DNA of 64,000 nt, taken from the NCBI GenBank assembly GCA_039820405.1, contig JBCBQC010000001.1, positions 186,001 through 250,000 of the forward strand, given 5' to 3'. Shown here piece by piece: positions 7,664-16,119 of the stretch (positions are counted from its first letter, which is position 1; the number at the start of each line of letters is the position of its first letter). Source of the stretch: CALLVY01 sp937899855. Its GTDB lineage: Bacteria; Bacteroidota; Bacteroidia; Chitinophagales; Saprospiraceae. A program made the translations under genes and the position numbers. The notes under the pieces were generated by a model. It searched no databases. It was not told where the DNA came from and worked only from the letters and a program-made list of their open reading frames with translations.

Positions 7664-9568
7664 CTAGGGCCGGTCTACCTTGTTTTTGTTGCTCTTGGCG
7701 TGGTCAAACTGATTGTCCTTCAAGTCCACATCCAACATCCGGCTGGAGGGGTCGATACGCACCGAAGCGATATTCTTAAACTTGAGGGGTAGGGTGGCCG
7801 TGTATTCGGGGAAGGTCCAGGGCCAATCTTCCAGATAGACGTAGGGCTTCCCGTTGGGAGCCATTTCCGCCTTTTCGCCCCGCATGATCCGCAGCGGAAC
7901 GTTGTAGTACTCCTTCTTGCCATTGGTCAAAGTAACCTCAATATCCAGGGGCATCGGCATTTTACCCGATCGCCGCAGCTGCAGCAGGGATTCTTTGCCC
8001 TTTTCTCCCTTTTTGAGCCCCAGCACCCCGTAGTCGGTCGTCTTGGTGGTGTACACAAAGTATTCTTTGTACCAATCCAATTCCAGCCCCGATACTTTTT
8101 CCATGACGCGAATGAAGTCGTTGGGATTGGGGTGTTTGAATTTCCAGGTATTGAAGTATTCGAGCATTCCCCGATCAAAGGCGTCCTCCCCGACGACGTA
8201 CTCCAGTTGGTGAAGAAAAATGGCCCCCTTGACGTAGGAACCCACGCCGTAAGCCGCATTGGTCTCAAAATGATCGGCGTGAGTGCTGAGCGGTTCTTCC
8301 AAACCACTTTTCACAAAGTTGACGAAACCCTGGTAAGAGCTGAGGTGGGGATTGTCCACCTGCTTCCGACCGGGCAAAAGACCTTCCCCCGCCAGGTAGT
8401 TCATCACTTCGTCCGAAGCGTAGCTGGTAAAGCCTTCGTCCATCCAGGCGTACAGGCTTTCGTTGGTGCCCAAAATCATTTGGTACCAGCTGTGCATCAG
8501 TTCGTGTACCGATACCCCCACCAAGCTATTGAGCGAGCGCTCCCCCGTAATTAGGGTAGCCATCGGGTATTCCATTCCGCCGTCGCCTCCCTGGATAAAG
8601 GAATAGACGGGGTAGGGATATTTTCCATAAGTTTGGTTGATGTAACTAAAGGCCCGGTCCATAATGCCGGGCAGCAGTGCCCAAACCTCTTCGGTGCTCT
8701 CGTTTTTTTGGTAAAGAAAGTGCATCAGCGGACCGTCCTTGGCCTGGTAAGTCGTATGGGTATAGTCGGGGTCGGCAGCCCAAACGAAATCGTGAACGTT
8801 CTCCGCCACAAAACGCCAGGTCGTTTTTGGACCCGATGGTGGCGCTACCGTGAGGCCCGCTGCCTCGTAGCCGTAACCCACCTGATCGGGATTCTGCAAT
8901 ACGCCAGTACCCCCTACCGTATAACGCTTATCGATCTTAATGCTGACGTCAAAATCCCCCCAAACCCCATGAAACTCGCGCCCGATGTAGGGGTTGGAGT
9001 GCCAGCCCTGGTAGTCGTACTCGCAGAGCTTGGGGTACCACTGGGACATCGAATACGAAATACCCTCGCTGTTGTCGCGTCCCGAGCGACGAACTTGCAG
9101 GGGTACTTGGGCTTCAAATTCCATCTCGAAGATCACCTGCCCCCCAGCGGGAATCGCCCGGGGCAATTGGACCTCCAGGATCGTACCCACTACTTCGTAG
9201 GCGCAGTCGAGCCCATCCATTTTTAGCGACGTGATCTTTTGATAACCGATTTCCAGCTCATTCATTTTTTCGATTCGCCCCTTAATCCGCTTATCGCCAT
9301 CGGGCAACTGGGTGGTGCGGACGCTCATCATGCTACCGGGTTGGAAGGCGTTGAAATAGAGGTGGTAAAAGACCCGTTCGAGGGCGTCGGGAGAGTTGTT
9401 GGAATAGGCCAGACGCTGCTGGCCACTAAACCGGTGTGTCGCGACGTCAAAGTCGATCTCCATCTGGTAGTCCACCTTTTGCATCCAGCGATCGGGCTGG
9501 GCCGTCAGTAGGCTCAGGGGCAATAAGGCCAGCAAAAGGAGCGTCGTTTTTCTCGAAATCATCATCAT
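7664..9568 (-). CDS. M1 family zinc metallopeptidase (exported)
   Basis: A 634-residue gluzincin aminopeptidase. The signal peptide is residues 1-23 (LLALLPLSLLTAQ). The N-terminal beta domain runs to about residue 260. The exopeptidase substrate motif appears as GGMEYP (330-335) in place of the usual GxMEN. The zinc site is HELMH (355-359), with the third ligand Glu378 18 residues later in WMDEGFTSY. It should release N-terminal residues from peptides in the periplasm or at the cell surface. Three consecutive start codons (MMM) leave the exact start open by two residues. It is monocistronic, with a terminator downstream. Confidence 0.93.
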   Translation of the reverse strand: MMMISRKTTLLLLALLPLSLLTAQPDRWMQKVDYQMEIDFDVATHRFSGQQRLAYSNNSPDALERVFYHLYFNAFQPGSMMSVRTTQLPDGDKRIKGRIEKMNELEIGYQKITSLKMDGLDCAYEVVGTILEVQLPRAIPAGGQVIFEMEFEAQVPLQVRRSGRDNSEGISYSMSQWYPKLCEYDYQGWHSNPYIGREFHGVWGDFDVSIKIDKRYTVGGTGVLQNPDQVGYGYEAAGLTVAPPSGPKTTWRFVAENVHDFVWAADPDYTHTTYQAKDGPLMHFLYQKNESTEEVWALLPGIMDRAFSYINQTYGKYPYPVYSFIQGGDGGMEYPMATLITGERSLNSLVGVSVHELMHSWYQMILGTNESLYAWMDEGFTSYASDEVMNYLAGEGLLPGRKQVDNPHLSSYQGFVNFVKSGLEEPLSTHADHFETNAAYGVGSYVKGAIFLHQLEYVVGEDAFDRGMLEYFNTWKFKHPNPNDFIRVMEKVSGLELDWYKEYFVYTTKTTDYGVLGLKKGEKGKESLLQLRRSGKMPMPLDIEVTLTNGKKEYYNVPLRIMRGEKAEMAPNGKPYVYLEDWPWTFPEYTATLPLKFKNIASVRIDPSSRMLDVDLKDNQFDHAKSNKNKVDRP

Positions 9569-9828
9569 TGGTACAGTGGCGTTTGGTAGTTTGAATGAAT
9601 GGGGCCGAACGGGGATCCGTCCCGGCTGATCCGACTAAGGGGTATTCGTGGGGACAAATAAAGGGAAATAATGCCGCAAAGACAAGAAAATTAAGCGGCG
9701 TCCCGTGGGCCTGATCGCACTCGGCCTCCCAAAAGTAAGCAATCCTCCTTGCCTCCAAAATTTCAATCTACCAAGCCCATCCCCCATCCTCCCAACAACT
9801 CGTTGGACCAAACCAAATACCTTCGGAG

Positions 9829-10344
9829 CTATTTTTTCTTCCCTTTTCGCTTAGCCTTTCGCCAAAACTGCCACTTGGGGGGCTGCTTTTGCGCCTTGAC
9901 GATCACGTAACGCAGGCTGATCCCAGTTTGGGGGCGCAAGCGACCCAGGTCGTTGGAGAGATCAAGGGCGGGTTGAAAATCCCAGGATAGGTTGAGCCGA
10001 CCGAGAGTAAATTCCACGCCGGCGATTCCACTCAGGCCCCAGGAGCTGCTGGTACCGGTTTCGAAGTCACTGTTCCAATTGAGGTGGGGGCCGGCACCGA
10101 GGTAAAAATTGAGTCGCTTCCCGATCAGCTTGTTGTGCTGCTCCAGGAGGGCGGTAAAACGCACCTCGTCGCGACTGAAGTTCTGTTGGAGAATCCCCTC
10201 CACCGTGGCTTTGCCCCATACTTTTTGCTGGACGCTCAGTCCAATGCCGGAGCCAAAGCGGGCGCCAATGGCGGTGGTGTATTTCTGGGCGGAGAGGAGC
10301 GAAACGGTGCTGAGGAGGAGAACGAAACAAAGTATCCTTTTCAT
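9829..10344 (-). CDS. Small predicted outer-membrane beta-barrel protein
   Basis: Started at ATG 10344 (MKRILCFVLLLSTVSLLSAQ), which gives a clean signal peptide; the open frame extends 20 residues further without sense. The mature part (about 151 residues) shows amphipathic strands (GARFGSGIGLSVQQKVWG, KRLNFYLGAGPHLNW, LGRLNLSWDFQPALDL). It ends in a very basic tail (KWQFWRKAKRKGKKK). The tail is unusual, since barrels normally end in an aromatic C-terminal strand; here that strand (SLRYVIV) comes about 25 residues earlier. Function unknown. Confidence 0.6.
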   Translation of the reverse strand: MKRILCFVLLLSTVSLLSAQKYTTAIGARFGSGIGLSVQQKVWGKATVEGILQQNFSRDEVRFTALLEQHNKLIGKRLNFYLGAGPHLNWNSDFETGTSSSWGLSGIAGVEFTLGRLNLSWDFQPALDLSNDLGRLRPQTGISLRYVIVKAQKQPPKWQFWRKAKRKGKKK

Positions 10345-10559
10345 CGGCGGCGAATTTTGGGGGATAAACGTCCGCGGGATCGGAGATGTTATGGCCCCGG
10401 GCAATTTAGTACGGCCTTAACGCAGAATTAAGGAAACCTTTAGAATGGGAGATGGCCCCATTGGGCCCCGCAGCGGGCTCGACTTCCGCTCCCGTTTACC
10501 AGCTCTTCCGTGGATACCATCCAGACTGCTTTTTCATTTCTGGCTTTCAATTTATTTGA

Positions 10560-10567
10560 TACCTTTG
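10560..10567 (+). promoter_or_regulatory. Bacteroidota -7 box (TACCTTTG) abutting a GTG start
   Basis: A perfect match to TAnnTTTG ends only four bases before the GTG start of the methyltransferase gene. No clear -33 TTG lies at the expected distance. If functional, transcription would start at or just after the start codon. Confidence 0.4.
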
Positions 10568-10571
10568 CCCG

Positions 10572-11414
10572 GTGCAACGAATCGGTATCCTCCAACGCTT
10601 CCTTTCCTTTTTTTTCCGCGCTACCACGCTCTACGGCATCCATTCCCCCTTCGTGTACGACTTTACCGAGGCTGTTTTGGAAGACGATCGCCAATTCTAC
10701 GCCTTTTCCGCTCTCGAAGACTTGCGCCAACTGCTCCGCACCGATGATCGCAGCATCGAGGTCACCGACTACGGGGCGGGATCGGCCCTTGGCCTGGGTC
10801 GTACCCGCAAAATTCGCCAAATCGCCCGGAGCTCCCTGAGCTCGGCCCACTTTTGCCAATTGCTTTTTCGCCTCGCCCAGCATTACCAAGCCCAAACCAT
10901 CCTCGAAATGGGGACCTCCCTGGGGCTGTCGACCCTACACCTGGCTAAGGGCGCCGGCAGTCGGGCCCAGGTCATCAGTCTGGAAGGCTGCCCCAATATC
11001 GCGGCCCTGGCCCAACAGCATTTCCAAACCTTCCAAGCCGAGCACATCCAACTGCGCGTCGGTCCCTTCCACGCGACCCTCCGCCCCGCCCTCGAACAAC
11101 TCCAAAAGCTCGACCTGGCCTTTATCGACGGCAACCACCGCGGCGAAGCGACCCTCCGCTATTTCTACCAGTGCCTGGAATACCACCACGAGGGTACCAT
11201 CCTCATTTTCGACGACATCCACTGGTCGGAAGACATGCAAGCCGCCTGGCAAAGCATCCAGGCCGATCCCCGGGTCCGCCTCAGTATCGACCTCTTCTTC
11301 GCTGGCTTGGTATTTTTCCGTAGCGAAGGGCAGGAAAAACAACACTTCAAGCTCGTCCCCCACCGCTGGAAACCCTGGTCCCTGGGTTTTTTCCGTGCCC
11401 CCACTCCCCACTGA
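10572..11414 (+). CDS. Class I SAM-dependent methyltransferase
   Basis: This 280-residue protein has a Rossmann-fold SAM-binding core: motif I ILEMGTSLGLST, the following acidic loop ISLEG, and LAFIDGNHRG then TILIFDDIHW, which is the Methyltransf_24 pattern (as in O-methyltransferases that use a metal). The N-terminal GIHSPFVYDF is a stretch I recognise from Bacteroidota homologues. Substrate unknown. The only usable start is GTG 10572, since an in-frame TGA lies at 10557. It is convergent with the histidine kinase gene downstream. Confidence 0.8.
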   Translation: MQRIGILQRFLSFFFRATTLYGIHSPFVYDFTEAVLEDDRQFYAFSALEDLRQLLRTDDRSIEVTDYGAGSALGLGRTRKIRQIARSSLSSAHFCQLLFRLAQHYQAQTILEMGTSLGLSTLHLAKGAGSRAQVISLEGCPNIAALAQQHFQTFQAEHIQLRVGPFHATLRPALEQLQKLDLAFIDGNHRGEATLRYFYQCLEYHHEGTILIFDDIHWSEDMQAAWQSIQADPRVRLSIDLFFAGLVFFRSEGQEKQHFKLVPHRWKPWSLGFFRAPTPH

Positions 11415-11489
11415 ATGCCGCTCCCCAAAAAGAGAGGACGCCGCGACTGCGACGCCCTACACCACATAAGAGAAAGTATCTCGAATTCC

Positions 11490-11547
11490 GCTCGTAGGCC
11501 CACATTTCGCCACACTAAGGGGGAAGTGATTGGCGAAGCGGGCGAGC
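11490..11547. terminator. Possible bidirectional hairpin between convergent genes
   Basis: Nested stems lie between the methyltransferase and kinase stops: outer GCTCG (11490-11494)/CGAGC (11543-11547), then TTCGCCA (11506-11512)/TGGCGAA (11531-11537) and CACT/AGTG. There is no T-run on either side, so termination activity is uncertain. Confidence 0.35.
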
Positions 11548-11565
11548 CTCCTCCGAGACTAAGGT

Positions 11566-12612
11566 TCAAGATAGGTGGGCTTCCCCGGGTTTGGGAAGCG
11601 CAATGCAAAAGGTACTCCCCCACCCCGGACCGGCCGATTCGACCCACAGCCGTCCGCCGTGGTTGTCTACGATTCGCTTGCCAATCGCCAGCCCAATACC
11701 CGTACCGGCGTAGGTACCCACTCCGTGGAGCCGCCGGAATAGGTCAAAAACCACTTCGTGAAACTCGGGAGCGATCCCGATTCCATTGTCGCGCAAACGC
11801 AGCGTCCAATGCCGGGGGGTTTCTTCCGCACTGAGGTGGAGTTGGGGAATGTCTGCCTCGCAAAACTTTAAGGCATTATCGATGAGGTTTTGGAGCAATT
11901 GGCCGACTTGCTGGGGATCTACCGCCAGCCGAGGCAATTCATCGATCCGCACGATGGCTCGCGTTTCGCGGATCCGGGGTCCCATAAAACGGAGAACATC
12001 GGCCACGAGAAAGTTACCGTCGACCCCTTCGCGCACCCGGGTAGGGCCACTGATGCCGGAAAATACCTGGAGGTGATCGATCATATCTTCCATCCGCCGG
12101 GCATTATCGCTGATGTAGTGCAAAAAATCCTGCCCCTCCCGATCGAGTCGGGCCAAGTGGCGGTCCTGAAGTAGACGGATAAAACCCTGCATCGTGCGTA
12201 GGGGATCGCGCAGTTCGTGGGAAGCCATCAATCGCTGGAGGTCCCCCTTGGGAGCGGAGGCGGGTTGTTTGTTCTCCTCGCGCATGGTCAGTTCGAGGGT
12301 CAACTGCCGATTGAGTTGTTCCAACTGCTCCTTTTCTTGTTCTAGGGCGGCCCACGCCGGATGATCCACGTAAGCGCGCTGGTCCGACTGGCGGACCAGC
12401 GCTCCGAGGTGAAAGGCAATCATAAAACCCAGGAAAGCGGAGGCGTAAGCCAGTCCGAGAAAGAGAAACAATTGGACATTCCAGTCCAGTAGCAAGAGCA
12501 GCAGAGCGAGCGGAATGAGCAAGGCGTAGGCCAACAAACGATCACCTCGCAGTTGTGCCACACGCACGGACCTCAGGGAGGTTTGAAAACGCGATAGGGC
12601 GGTATCCATCAT
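11566..12612 (-). CDS. Membrane-anchored sensor histidine kinase
   Basis: Started at ATG 12612 (MMDTALSRFQ, 348 residues); the longer frame adds 41 residues of low-quality sequence. Two membrane helices form a hairpin (about 27-43 and 47-70), followed by a short coiled coil (85-112). The kinase core begins with SHELRDPLRT (His132), N-box Asn246 (QNLIDNALKF), DNGIG 275-279 and a GTGIGLAI G2 box. It has almost no periplasmic domain, so it likely senses a membrane or cytoplasmic cue. No response regulator adjoins it. The two-helix plus kinase layout differs from the TPR kinase at 380-2131, although the catalytic domains are alike. Confidence 0.88.
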   Translation of the reverse strand: MMDTALSRFQTSLRSVRVAQLRGDRLLAYALLIPLALLLLLLDWNVQLFLFLGLAYASAFLGFMIAFHLGALVRQSDQRAYVDHPAWAALEQEKEQLEQLNRQLTLELTMREENKQPASAPKGDLQRLMASHELRDPLRTMQGFIRLLQDRHLARLDREGQDFLHYISDNARRMEDMIDHLQVFSGISGPTRVREGVDGNFLVADVLRFMGPRIRETRAIVRIDELPRLAVDPQQVGQLLQNLIDNALKFCEADIPQLHLSAEETPRHWTLRLRDNGIGIAPEFHEVVFDLFRRLHGVGTYAGTGIGLAIGKRIVDNHGGRLWVESAGPGWGSTFCIALPKPGEAHLS

Positions 12613-13158
12613 GACAGGACAGTTTTTGGGTAAAAAAATCATAAACCGTTTGTCATTCCGATGCTGCTCAGCTCTAAGCAGATCAAGCCCGGGGGTAGAA
12701 CCCACTGCCGGATTGGGGCCGTCGGTTCGAGCCAAATGGGCTCAAAGCCAAGCAGCGCATCGAAGCGAAAGAGCGGATCGACCGCAACGCTCGATTCGGA
12801 AAAGATATGTGATGGGATTACGCCTTTTGCCATCAACTGACAGCAATCGAACAAGGCCCTGAGGCCTTAATCTGAAGTGTGTGGGGGGAAGGGTGGCGTT
12901 TGATATGTTGAAAACAAATATCCAGGCAATACAAATATAATGCAAGTCGTGGAGCCCGAATTCGCCAATTAGTGTGACGGATCGAATGCGGGGTAGCTCC
13001 GCAAGATTTAAACAGATGTGTTAAACAATGCAGATTTAGGGCGGTGAACCACAAGTTTTTACCCAACTTAGGATCGGCCTCCCGAGCCGATTTGGTGAAA
13101 ATCGGTAAAAATATGTGACATTTTTTAATATTCAAAAAAGTCATTCAAGAGGTACGGG
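12613..13158. other. 546-base gap without a recognised gene
   Basis: Short open frames here (plus 12611-12862; minus 12833-13144) have no domain-like sequence and poor composition. Small hairpins are visible (GAGCC 12729/GGCTC 12739, and ATCGGC/GCCGAT near 13073-13091), none with a T-run. Part of it must carry the kinase promoter. I see no RNA gene. Confidence 0.4.
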
Positions 13159-15810
13159 TCAGTTGGTAGCCCCCCGACTTTTGTTAAATCCAATGGTTTT
13201 TTTGTTGAATAGGAAGCCACTCTTATCGGTTTTGAGGTTGGCCAGGTCGGCGGGTAGAAGTAGTCGCAGGTCTTCCTGATCGCGTTGTTGCTGATCGAGG
13301 GCGGCGAGGCGGAGGTTTTGGTTTTTGATGATTTCGGTGACGACGTTGCGGACACTGCGGGCGTTGCCGAAGTATTTGTCGCGGTATTCGTGGATAAATT
13401 GGAGGTAATTTTCCAACTGTACGGTCGCTTCCGAAGAGAGCTGATAGCCCTCTTCTCCGAGCATGGAGCTGGCGATCTGGCTCAACTCCAGGGGCGTGTA
13501 ATCATCGAATTTGAGGTATTTGTCGAAGCGGGAGTTGAGTCCCGGATTGGCTTTGAGAAAGGTCTCCATGTTGTCGGGATAACCGGCCACGAAGACAAAG
13601 AACTGGCCGCGGTTGTCTTCCATTCGCTTGAGCAGGGTTTGGATGGCTTCGTTGCCAAAATCGCCGTGGGCGGAGGGGCCGGAGTGGGTCAGGGCGTAAG
13701 CCTCGTCGACAAAGAGGACGCCGCCCATGGCCTCGTCGATTTTTTCGGCGGTTTTGATGGCGGTTTGGCCCACAAAGCCGGCGACGAGCCCCTGGCGGTC
13801 GGTTTCGACCATGTGGCCCCGCTCCAGAATTCCGAGGGCCTTGTAGATTTTGGTCAGGATGCGGGCCACCGTTGTCTTTCCCGTACCGGGATTGCCGATG
13901 AAGACGGTGTGGAGGAAAAAGTTATTGAGTACGCTTTTGCCCGAAATCTGGTAGAAACGTACCAACTGGACCATTTCCTGGATTTGACTTTTGACCTTGG
14001 TCATCCCGATGAGGGCCCGAAGTTCGCCTAGGGCCTCGTCGAGCAGGGACTGATCGATTGGGATATCGGGCAGTTCGCGCTTGGGTTCGACCTTGATTTT
14101 GGCGACGTCGAGCAGTTCGATGATGGATATTTCGTCATTGCTCAGACTCCGGGGATTGTCGTGCCCCATCACGCGCAGCCCCAGGTTGATCTTGGCCTGT
14201 TCGATGATGTCGTATACGAAGCGGGCGTTGCCAAAGGAGCGGTCGCGGGAGCGGTAGGCATTGAGGATGATATCGTCGATCTTGCGTTTGGCTTCGAGGA
14301 CGGGGACTACTTTTTTGTTCTCACAGGCAAAATCGGCGATGCGCGAGAGTTCCTGCGGCAGGTAATCGGGGAATTCAAAATAGAGCTTGAAACGCGATTT
14401 CAGCCCCGGATTGGAGTCGAGAAAGTGCTTCATCTCCTTGGGATAGCCCGCCACGATGACGGCCATGTCCCCTTTGCCATTCGACATTTCTTTGACCAAA
14501 ATCTCGATGACCTCCCGACCAAAATCCTTGCTATCGTCGTTCGAACGAGCCAGCGAATAGGCCTCGTCGATAAACATGACCCCACCCCGTGCCTTTTCGA
14601 TGGCCTCTTTGACTTTGGGAGCGGTCTGGCCAATGTATTCCCCCACCAGATCCACCCGGTCGACGCTGTGAACGTGCCCCTTGGACAGCAGCCCCATCTT
14701 GCGATACAGGAGCCCCATCATCGAGGCGACCGTGGTTTTTCCCGTCCCCGGATTGCCGATAAAGACGGAGTGGACGTTGATTTCTTCATTTTCTTCGAAG
14801 CCCTTTTCCTTGCGCAACTGTAGGAACTTGATGTAGTTGGCGTGGTCCCGAACTTTCTGCTTGATGTCCGTCAGTCCAATCAGGGCGTCTAATTTGGCCA
14901 TGACGTCCTCAAAGGTCTGGCTTTGATCCACCTCGGGACTGAGGATGACCGGGGTGTGGCGATCGGGCAGGAGTACCGGTGCCACTCCCTCCTCAAAGTA
15001 GTCGCCCACTTCGAAGGGAATTACGGCCAGTAGCCGATCCATGAAGACCAGCTCGGCGGTGTAGCGATCCTTGCGCCAGGAGCCTTTGACGTTGGAGCCC
15101 CAACCCGCCGTGACCTTGATGAGCTCGTCCTTTTTCTCCACCCGCTGCAAACGGACCACCTGTCCCTTTAGCTCGCGGGCATCGTTGTAGAACTTGGTAA
15201 ACAGCTCGTTTTGCCAGCTTTTGGTATTGTGTAAGTTGCGGAGGATGATTTCGATGTAGATGTAGCGCGTTTCTTCGCTACTGAACTTGCGGAAGTAGGT
15301 GCGATCGTCCTCGTTGACGTCATCGTAGGGACCTTCGTAGAGTTTGAGCGATTGGACTTCGACGTAGGCATTTTCGCCCGGTTCGGCGTTTTTGCCCGCG
15401 TCCTCCACGTAAAAGTATTTGGTGGCGACCTTCTCCCCTTCTACCCAGGCTTCCCAGTAGTAGGTCCCTTTTTTCCAAAATTGTCCCTCGTTTTTGTTGC
15501 CCCAACCCTCGCGGATGTAGACGATGCTGTCGTACTTACTCACCTTGCGGCCTTCGAAGGTGAGGGTACAAATCTCTTCCCGCCCCTTTTTGAGTCGGTA
15601 GCAGCGCAGCTCGACGTCAATTTCCCAGTCTTCTTCGTCAAAATTCTTGTTGTAAAAGGAGAGTTCGGCGTAGATGTAGGAAGTCTCGTAGCGGTCGAAT
15701 ACCTGGCGGTATTTCTTCTTGTTGTCGGCCAACCATTCGGTCGAAGCGTAAACCTTTAGCTCGCGAAACTTGTACCTTTTGTACTCAGGATAGTTATAAC
15801 TCTCCGCCAT
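13159..15810 (-). CDS. Double CbbX-type AAA+ ATPase with duplicated N-terminal domain
   Basis: An 883-residue protein started at ATG 15810 (MAESYN). Residues 10-136 and 148-268 are two copies of one domain, sharing ETxYIYxE (about 42-49 and 180-187), GWG(N/S)xxxxG (102-109 and 236-243) and a closing A..FxV strand; this is probably a beta-sandwich, which I cannot name. Two AAA+ modules of the CbbX / stage V sporulation K type follow: Walker A GNPGTGKTT at 352-360 and 639-647, Walker B VMFIDEAYSL (411-420) and VLFVDEAYAL (698-707), arginine-finger regions NPGL(K/N)SRF. Both modules keep all key residues, so both should hydrolyse ATP. CbbX proteins remodel other proteins. The divergent neighbour is another unusual AAA+ protein. 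Confidence 0.88.
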   Translation of the reverse strand: MAESYNYPEYKRYKFRELKVYASTEWLADNKKKYRQVFDRYETSYIYAELSFYNKNFDEEDWEIDVELRCYRLKKGREEICTLTFEGRKVSKYDSIVYIREGWGNKNEGQFWKKGTYYWEAWVEGEKVATKYFYVEDAGKNAEPGENAYVEVQSLKLYEGPYDDVNEDDRTYFRKFSSEETRYIYIEIILRNLHNTKSWQNELFTKFYNDARELKGQVVRLQRVEKKDELIKVTAGWGSNVKGSWRKDRYTAELVFMDRLLAVIPFEVGDYFEEGVAPVLLPDRHTPVILSPEVDQSQTFEDVMAKLDALIGLTDIKQKVRDHANYIKFLQLRKEKGFEENEEINVHSVFIGNPGTGKTTVASMMGLLYRKMGLLSKGHVHSVDRVDLVGEYIGQTAPKVKEAIEKARGGVMFIDEAYSLARSNDDSKDFGREVIEILVKEMSNGKGDMAVIVAGYPKEMKHFLDSNPGLKSRFKLYFEFPDYLPQELSRIADFACENKKVVPVLEAKRKIDDIILNAYRSRDRSFGNARFVYDIIEQAKINLGLRVMGHDNPRSLSNDEISIIELLDVAKIKVEPKRELPDIPIDQSLLDEALGELRALIGMTKVKSQIQEMVQLVRFYQISGKSVLNNFFLHTVFIGNPGTGKTTVARILTKIYKALGILERGHMVETDRQGLVAGFVGQTAIKTAEKIDEAMGGVLFVDEAYALTHSGPSAHGDFGNEAIQTLLKRMEDNRGQFFVFVAGYPDNMETFLKANPGLNSRFDKYLKFDDYTPLELSQIASSMLGEEGYQLSSEATVQLENYLQFIHEYRDKYFGNARSVRNVVTEIIKNQNLRLAALDQQQRDQEDLRLLLPADLANLKTDKSGFLFNKKTIGFNKSRGATN

Positions 15811-16119
15811 GATTCCTTTCTTTTTTAGCACCGTTGCAAGGTAACCCTCTTGTCAATTATCAAACATATCAATTTTATCACATTAAGACAATACAAAAGG
15901 TGTTTTTTAGAGGAATAATTTGGCCAAATCGAGTTTTTTTGAATTTGGACCGGAACTTCGATTCTTTTTCCCCCTCCCCGGGTCCAAAAACACGGAAAAA
16001 GTCTTTAGAATTTAAGCCCCCGGTGTCGCGTCCGGGAATTGTGAGGCGGGGAGGTTCAGCGATCCAAAACATTTTCCTTATCTTTCTCGCTTGATGATCC
16101 AAAGGGCCTTTCAAATAAT
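15811..16119. other. Divergent intergenic region between two AAA+ genes
   Basis: Just over 300 bases, AT-rich in the 15840-15960 part. A near-consensus -7 box (TATCTTTC, 16079-16086) precedes the plus-strand gene by 34 bases, without a clear -33 element. For the minus gene only weak matches exist. No ORF or repeat recognised. Confidence 0.35.

Noticed and set aside
12611..12862. Small plus-strand ORF in the gap after the kinase, and GGTTCGAGCC near 12724 as a possible tRNA T-arm
   Set aside because: No cloverleaf can be drawn around it and the ORF has no domain-like content.
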